Shown here one piece after another: positions 16,932-22,500 of a stretch of DNA of 22,500 nt. Under the pieces are notes generated by a model, which made no database searches, was not told the DNA's origin, and was given only the letters and a program-made list of their open reading frames with translations. The position numbers were made by a program, and so were the translations under genes. Source of the stretch: Chara braunii (taxonomy: Eukaryota; Streptophyta; Charophyceae; Charales; Characeae); assembly GCA_003427395.1 (NCBI GenBank), contig BFEA01000530.1:303168-325667 (forward strand), read 5' to 3'. Positions within the stretch are counted from its first letter, which is position 1; every line of letters begins with the position of its first letter.

Positions 16932-17800
16932 ATGGAAGCTATACAAGCGTATTACGGTAAAAATCCATCCTGGTACCGTGCAACCAAAACTATAGACCTC
17001 AATCTTTGATCTTTGAACGTGAATGGTTTAGCTACGACAATTGCGGAAAAGAGAAAGGTTATATTAGAACATGGTCTGACATTATATGCATACAGGAAAC
17101 ACATTTAACTAACTCTCCCATTCATATCCGAGCCCATAACACCGTATGGCCGCTTAATAAGCTTAGTGCTCAAGCCCCAAGAAGTGACTTAGTGGGAGTA
17201 GCAGTTTGGGTATCACCTGATTCTAGGGAATAAATAATTATATGGGTGGTCGATAAAGAGCAGGGTTGCTGGATATCTGCAATCTTAATGATTGATTCAT
17301 ATTTCCTATGTGTAATTAATGTATATGGTCCTAATGAAATAGAAAAAAAAGTCAGGTTATTTCAAGACATTAGGAAGCAGATCCTGTAAGGTATTCCCTT
17401 AGTTATGGCAGGGGATTTCAATGCTGCCCCGGATAGATGGCTCGATCGATGGAAGATCTCTCTCCATGTCTTCCTTATATAGAAGAGGATGCAAATATTA
17501 TACAAACATTGTATGAGAAGGAACAACTTTTTGACTCGTATCGAAAAACAATTCCTCGAGAAAGGTTATTCACTTGTATACGTAATTAAGGTAATCGACT
17601 TCAATCTAGATCTAGAATAGAGTTAATTCTAATGTTTGAAGATCTGGATAGCGCTCTCATTGGGACAACCATTTTTTCACAGAGTTCATGGACTGAGGCA
17701 GATAAAAAAATGTGTGCAGTACTTTTATCCTTCAAAAAGAAACCGAACCAAGAGAGGGGGTTCTATAAACTGAATACATCTTTATTATACCACAATTAGT
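16932..17800 (+). pseudogene. LINE copy B ORF2, APE-type endonuclease domain
   Basis: ORF2 starts at ATG 16932 (AAGATGGAAG). Motifs are NVNGL after a TGA that replaces Arg of copy A, then QETHL (near 17095), AVWVSPDS, INVYGPNE and AGDFNAAPDRWLDRW (near 17410). Relative to copy A about eight codons are missing between NVNGL and QETHL, and there are frame changes near 17070 and 17460-17600. Two key positions are altered: SRIDLIL of copy A reads SRIELIL, and the catalytic His of LDHRMC is replaced (ADKKMC). The endonuclease cannot have been active in this copy. Confidence 0.8.
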
Positions 17801-18370
17801 TCAAAAATTACTTAGCAGATGTATGATAATATTGACATTCAACGAGAGAGAGACATAATTCTTACATCTCTTGGTTTAGTTTTCCTGGAAAAAAAATGTA
17901 ATGAATATTCAAAATTACAAGCAAAGATTAAATACTTATAAGAAATGCATATTCAAGAATAAATTCTAAATTATGAATCTCAGGAACAACTAAATTAATT
18001 TTCCCAAACTATCAACATCCAAGAACTCAAAAACCAACTTTTGGCCTTTGCACAACATCATTGGCAAGGACAACTAATCAAAGGCAAATTGTCAAAATTC
18101 TCTTCTGAAGGGCAAATAGATACGTCATTCTTTGCAATGACTCGGTCATGAGCCAAACGCTTTTCCATAGAAAATTTATTGGATCATGAAGCCTCCCAAC
18201 ACCCCTCGGTGTCTGCATCCTCTGCAGCGAGTTTGAAAGTAGCCTACAATTTTCTTAAATAATTATTTCGTTCATCCAGAGATCCTACTTACTTTCAGGA
18301 GGACGACCAAGCCATTCGTCTTTTTTTATAACCATTTTTTCAATCTATTACTCAAGAGCAATGTAACATC
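17801..18370 (+). pseudogene. LINE copy B ORF2, linker between endonuclease and RT
   Basis: No catalytic motif is expected or seen here. Broken frames give short stretches that correspond to the copy A segment between 5450 and 6060, for example HWQGQLIKGKLSKFSS against RWQGAQTRARLSRFFT. Stops are frequent. This is recognisable only by position and by alignment with copy A. Confidence 0.6.
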
Positions 18371-19730
18371 CTGGAAAGGTCACTAACCAAAGATGAAATT
18401 TGAACGACCTTAATACTAATGGAGGAAGATAAGACCCCAGGGGTGGGTGGTCTTCCTGAGAAGTTTTTGGAAATCATGTGACCTACCTTTTCATCAGACT
18501 TAATGCAGTACTTTCAAGTGGTTTGGGAGTCAGGCAAGATGAGTGAAATAGTGAGTCAATTGATACTTACCCTACTATACAAAAAAAAAGATAAGACGAA
18601 CATAAGGATTACAAACCAATAACTTTATTAACAGTTTTTTACAAGTTATTGGCAAAGACACTTGTTAATCGAATGATCCCCATTATGTCAGAGATAATCC
18701 ACCCCTTTCAAACTGGGTTTATAAATGATCGACATATACAAAATAACATTCTTCTAATTAATGAAATGGTCAAATTCGCGCGTCAATCTAAACATATCGC
18801 AGCTTTCGTTTTCATAGACTTTGAAGAAGTTTATGACCATGTTGATTGATGTTTTCTCGATGTTTGTTCGCAAAAATTGAACTTTGGTCCTCATATGCGT
18901 AGATGGGTTAAAATTATTCATACAAATGCCGCAACACAAATTATGGTTAATGGGTTGCTGTCTCCAGAGATCCACATTCAGAGGTCAGTAAGACAAGGGG
19001 ATCCGTTAACCCCTTTCTTTTTCGTAATTGTGATGGAAGCTCTAGGGGTCAATCTTAGAGTTAATCACAATATTAAACGTCTACGTATCTGTGGTATACC
19101 TGAAGTGGCGATTCCCATAGTCTTCATGTTGTGGATGATCTGACCATTATGATGGAAGCCTCTGCAACGAATATGGAGGAAATAAATAATATGCTAGATA
19201 AATTTTCTGCAGTTTCAGATATGGTAGTCAACTGGGGAAGTAAAACTCAAGGGTGGTGGATTCATTCGAATGGAGATCGTCCTCCCGAGTTCCCTAGGAT
19301 ACAATGGTTGCCTTTGGAGGTCCCTCCGAGAGTTTTGAGAGTATCCCTTTCTGCTTCTGGTAAACCTGTCTCCAATGATGAATGAATATCTAAGTCTGCT
19401 ATAGAAAAAATGAATCAATGAAAATATCAACACACCTCTCGTTTTGACCAAACACTTGTAATTAACAATGTGGTGGTAGCCTGAATATGGTACAAATCAA
19501 CACTTTGGGCAATTGGTAAGCCACAGAGTAAGCACCTTCAAAAATAAGTGTCGGTCTTTCTTTGGAGGGGGGATCATAAACTAGAGAGAGTTATCCCCAG
19601 AGTGGCTTGGTCCACCCTGATACAACCTAAATCTAGGGGAGGTTTGAGAATTCTGGACCCTACCTTGCAATGTCAAGCCTTGTCCTTACAATGGATGATA
19701 GATCTCATTCTAGGTATTGACAAACCCTAG
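18371..19730 (+). pseudogene. LINE copy B ORF2, reverse transcriptase domain
   Basis: Landmarks are MEEDKTPGVGGLPEKF, TLLYKKKDKTN, then after a frameshift near 18600 KPITLLTVFYKLLAKTL. Motif A is FIDFEEVYDHVD (ending 18846) and motif B is RQGDPLTPFFF (from about 18991). Motif C is damaged: copy A has FADD, while here the sequence reads HVVDD (Asp-Asp at 19134-19139) with a frame change just before it. TGA 18479-18481 and TGA 18847-18849 occupy Trp positions that are also stops in copy A. Further TGA codons near 19384, 19418 and 19481 correspond to Trp or lie beside Trp-rich positions. RVAWSTLIQPKSRGGLRIL (near 19604) is the plant-LINE post-RT signature, intact here. Confidence 0.83.
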
Positions 19731-21394
19731 CAACCTATGACTCTTGAACAAATAAGAAGATTGACGTCGAGTACTCCTTCAGAGGTGCATCCCCTCACTT
19801 GGGTGGAAAACAGATTCTGGAACATCCCTCAGTCGTGTGCACATTCGAGAGAGAGGTGCAACTCATGTTGATCTTCTTGTGGACAATCTACGAGTTTCCC
19901 TTCTGAAAACATGACGGAAACTGCCCTTACCAAATAAACCTTATCCTGCATGATTTGAAGAAATATTAAGACAACCTTTATTAAGGAACAAATGGATAAC
20001 TGATGCTAATGGTTGTATTTAAAATAACTCTTCAACCCCCTGGTCCCAGCGGGTGAAAAAAATGGTAGTACTGGTCAAAGACATTTAGGACCACGGAAAG
20101 AGAGATTGAATGTCGACTGATCAACTTAGGAAAACAATTTCATATGCCCATAGCTCAAAACAGAGTAAGATTTCATGAAGAAAATTTTGTAACGATTGCA
20201 CATGACCCACAATGTTGGCAGGTGGGACAAATAGTGAGCCTACTAAAAGAAAGAGCTTTGGTGACTCTCTTCATAATAACTGCAAATCATTTGTTCCGTC
20301 CTTCACAAACTAACCAAGTTAATTTTTCCCTTTCAAAGAATTTTTTAGGAATAAAGTGTTTTTTATCTCCGCAACCACAGGCTGGAGAGTCTTTCAGCCA
20401 CAATGTCAAATTTTGGACGTACCTTTGGACCCAGCTGAATGAGTATGGCAAACTTGGAAGATAACTAAACCACGCACCTTGCAGTCCCTCTCGGTTAAGG
20501 CAATATATCGTTTGTTGAGACCAAGAGTGGATGTGCCATCTGTAATAAAGGATCGGTAGGTCAAACATCTGAATATTGATGTGCACAAAATTCAAAATAT
20601 AAAATTATTTAGCAAGCTAAAACAGAGACCAACCAAGGTCTCCTCGCTACAGTGGCAAATACTTCATAGGCGTCTGCCCACTAATGACAAGCTTATTGGT
20701 CACACTAACTTAGAGCAACGAGGCCTGACACTACCATGATGTAAATCATGTCTATCTATCTTTTCCAATAAGAAGATCGGAGAAACCATTGAACACGTGT
20801 TCATTCAATGTCCGGGCACGATATTGGTATGGAGAAGGTGGGACTATGTGTGGAGAGGTCTAACGGGGATTGACTGACCATGGGATTGGAGAGTCATTCT
20901 CCTGGGTTATTGGGAACCAATTGATATACAACTTTCAAAATTTCAAAGATTTTTTTGAAATTGGCCGGAAAGCTATTTTATGGGTATTATGGTACAAAAG
21001 GTGTGTATATGAAAGAGAGGATGTAAAATTGGAAGGAAAAAAATTTGCTCAGTTGATAGTCCAATTTGTACAAACGGAAATATGGGCACATTGGTTAGCA
21101 GTTTGTGCTAAGATACAACAGCTCCAACAAAAAAATGATATTATTAGTAGTATTCAACAATTCAATCTAAACTGGCTGGGGGGAACTGAAGGAGGAAGCT
21201 TGGGGGAAGTGAAATGGCCGGGAAGGGAGGTGCAGGAGGAATCCCTAAAGTGGGATTTTCACCTGATTTTCAAGGACTGGTTTTCACTTCTGCCACGAGT
21301 CACTCTCAGATCCCCCGAATGCTTTCTTGATCCCTTCCCCCCCTCTGAGTTGGCGATGGTCAATATTCAGTGGTATGTTGTGGGAGATGGGTAA
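19731..21394 (+). pseudogene. LINE copy B ORF2, C-terminal region
   Basis: A segment at about 20170-20290 (FVTIAHDPQCWQVGQI) corresponds weakly to the GDWVAS...RIGQI segment of copy A and may be the same small barrel. LSVKAIYRLLRPR (near 20490) matches LSVKSTHKILRPK of copy A. Next come SSLQWQILHRRLPTND and NLEQRGLTL. The RT zinc finger follows: CKSC (20748-20759) and ETIEHVFIQC (about 20784-20813). The final open stretch from 20870 ends with LIFKDWFSLLP and DPFPPSELA, matching the end of copy A, and stops at 21392-21394. TAG near 20558 and TGA near 20739 and 20874 stand where Trp is expected. Confidence 0.75.
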
Positions 21395-21676
21395 AATTTT
21401 GTGCTGAGTCAAGTTCAGATCATCTTAGTACCCCCTGGATTTCTTCCAGCTGTGCACTACGAGGGTTTCTATGGTGTGAGTATCTGCTTGGATGAGGTTT
21501 TCTTTGAGGAGGATAGGAGGTAATACTGCTAGCTCGAACAAGGAATATCTGGCGGTCAGATTTTGGCTGAAGAGTCAGTCCTCTTTTTGTCACATCTGTC
21601 TTCGAACCATGATTATAATTCATTTGTATCAGGGACCAGCAGGTGCAGCTCCCCACCAATAGAATGGAGCCCGTAG
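21395..21676 (+). other. LINE copy B 3' UTR
   Basis: Shorter than the 3' UTR of copy A, and alignable with it only in the last part, CAGCAGGTG followed by GCTCCCCACCAATAGA (21638-21663). The rest shows no recognisable structure. Confidence 0.7.
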
Positions 21677-21729
21677 CCGGGCTGCTAGTGATGGATGCTC
21701 TTATCATTATCACTAGCAACCTGAGCCGG
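21677..21729 (+). promoter_or_regulatory. 3'-terminal hairpin of LINE copy B, candidate RT recognition element
   Basis: GCTAGTGAT (21684-21692) pairs perfectly with ATCACTAGC (21709-21717). The outer CCGGGCT (21677-21683) pairs with AGCCGG (21724-21729) with one bulged G. The loop contains CTCTTATCA (21698-21706), identical to the loop core in copy A although the stems differ. The A tail starts two bases further on. Confidence 0.8.
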
Positions 21730-21730
21730 T

Positions 21731-21751
21731 AAAAAAAAAAAAAAAAAAAAA
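21731..21751 (+). repeat. poly(A) tail of LINE copy B (A21)
   Basis: Twenty-one A after the hairpin close the element. The sequence that follows (GGTCCAGCCTCGG) has no obvious match near the presumed 5' end, so the target duplication and exact 5' limit remain unknown. Confidence 0.85.
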
Positions 21752-22500
21752 GGTCCAGCCTCGGCATGGCTCGGGATACCGGCCGGCCAAGGGTCAGACT
21801 CAATAGCAGGGCAAGGTACTGGTGGTTTAATCACCATCCCCAGATAAGGAGCCCTTACAAAATATGTATTCTTTAGTTGTGTCGAACAAGGCCCTTAGGC
21901 TCATTGAAAGCCTTGGCAACATGCTTGGTGATGCAAACACCCAGTGTTAGCGCCATCTGATTCGGCAGCTGGCATTACCGCCCCCACCAGTAGCACTTCC
22001 CCCGTAGTGCCACTGCTGCGGTGCCATCACTACCTGGTAGTCTGTCAAGCAACATTTTCCCTTTGTCGGACTTTCACTGAGTCAGACTCAGAGGTCTCGT
22101 TCCATACCACTTGGAAACACTTGAAAACCCCTGAGTTTCAAGGGCATCCTGATCCCGAAAGCATGATTAGTTTATTGTAACTCATTCTTTTGTTCCATCA
22201 CTGCCTTTTTTTTATATTAAAAAAGGCTACTTCTTTAAGCCCAACCAATTCAATTACCTGTCAAATCTGGACAGGACGGCCTTTCAGGCCTTTTTTATTG
22301 TCATTATAGTATTACGGGGAACCCGTAGCAGCCACATCTGTGCTCAAGCCTCCAACGAGGGAACATGCGGGAGCTGCACCCACCAGCAGGTGTGATATCT
22401 GCTACAGCAGGTGGGCGATACCGGCTAGGGGTCAGCCGGTAGCATCAGGACCGAGCTTCTTCGATGGGCCAGTCACTGTGCCTCCCCTCCGGTCCCCTCC
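21752..22500. other. unassigned 3' flank with small hairpins
   Basis: No gene is recognised, and the one open frame (21944-22180) has no familiar features. Hairpins seen are: GCCTTTTTT (22203-22211) with AAAAAAGGC (22219-22227); GGCCT-TTC-AGGCC (22278-22290) followed by six T; and TACCGGCT (22419-22426) with AGCCGGTA (22434-22441). A GATACCGGC...GGGTCAG string near 21775 recurs near 22417, and GGGAGCTGCACC near 22369 matches the reverse complement of part of the LINE 3' UTR. The stretch could hold older, degraded repeat ends. Confidence 0.45.

Larger units (their letters stand above)
12656..21751 (+). mobile_element. LINE copy B (L1-like), with two nested DNA elements, inactive
   Basis: Second LINE, in the same orientation and with the same domain order as copy A, but longer at the 5' end. 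ORF1 begins at least at 12995 and probably within the GA-rich leader or earlier. ORF1 is interrupted by two short DNA elements. ORF2 runs from ATG 16932 to the stop at 21392-21394, and the 3' UTR ends with a hairpin and an A21 tail. Protein similarity to copy A is clear but limited, and base composition is more AT-rich, so the two are members of different subfamilies and not a recent duplication. The 5' end is uncertain and may include the ORF at 12098-12634. Many stops and frameshifts are present. Confidence 0.83.

Noticed and set aside
22278-22296. GGCCT-TTC-AGGCC followed by a T run, which looks like a Rho-independent terminator
   Set aside because: The window is eukaryotic in every other respect and no gene ends here. 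A chance hairpin or repeat end is more likely.

Overview
The window reads as a transposon graveyard in a large eukaryotic genome. Nearly all recognisable coding sequence belongs to decayed retroelements. There are no operons, Shine-Dalgarno-led genes, tRNAs or rRNAs, and intact host genes are absent or unrecognisable. L1-like LINEs with a zinc-knuckle ORF1, an APE endonuclease/RT ORF2 and a poly(A) tail, next to a Penelope-like reverse transcriptase, fit a plant or streptophyte-alga genome. The protein style reminds me of charophyte (Chara-type) repeats. That assignment is an inference from memory of the families and is only moderately secure.

Layout. (1) 144-2305: a divergent Penelope-like RT gene, broken by one frameshift and cut off just after its catalytic Asp-Asp motif. 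(2) About 2305-9734: LINE copy A, 5'-truncated inside ORF1. It carries ORF1 and ORF2 remnants, a 3' UTR, a 3'-terminal hairpin and an A17 tail. (3) 9735-12097: non-coding repeats, namely a strong isolated hairpin, a degenerate tandem array of roughly 200-bp units, a 522-bp fold-back (MITE-like) element with a 56-bp near-perfect inverted core, and a two-copy tandem duplication. (4) 12098-12634: an unrecognised 178-codon ORF, in the same frame as the LINE ORF1 that follows. (5) About 12656-21751: LINE copy B, a diverged relative of copy A, longer at the 5' end. Its ORF1 is split by two short non-autonomous DNA elements (13465-13707 and 15157-15602). It ends in a hairpin of the same design and an A21 tail. 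(6) 21752-22500: unassigned sequence with several small hairpins.

The two LINE copies are far apart in sequence, so comparing them is informative. They share a zinc knuckle of unusual spacing (CX2CX4HX6C), an unnamed C-terminal ORF1 domain, a possible small beta-barrel insert between RT and the C-terminal zinc finger of ORF2, and a 3' hairpin whose stem differs while its loop core CTCTTATCA is the same. The third point rests on weaker similarity. Most in-frame stops that can be aligned are Trp codons turned into TGA or TAG, as expected of G-to-A (cytosine-deamination) decay. Neither copy can be active, because both carry many stops, frameshifts and damaged catalytic motifs.

The two short elements inside copy B form one family. 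They share asymmetric ends around GGTTAA and an internal A32 tract, and each is flanked by an 8-bp target duplication (exact in one, degraded in the other). Removing each element with one copy of its duplication restores the ORF1 reading frame.
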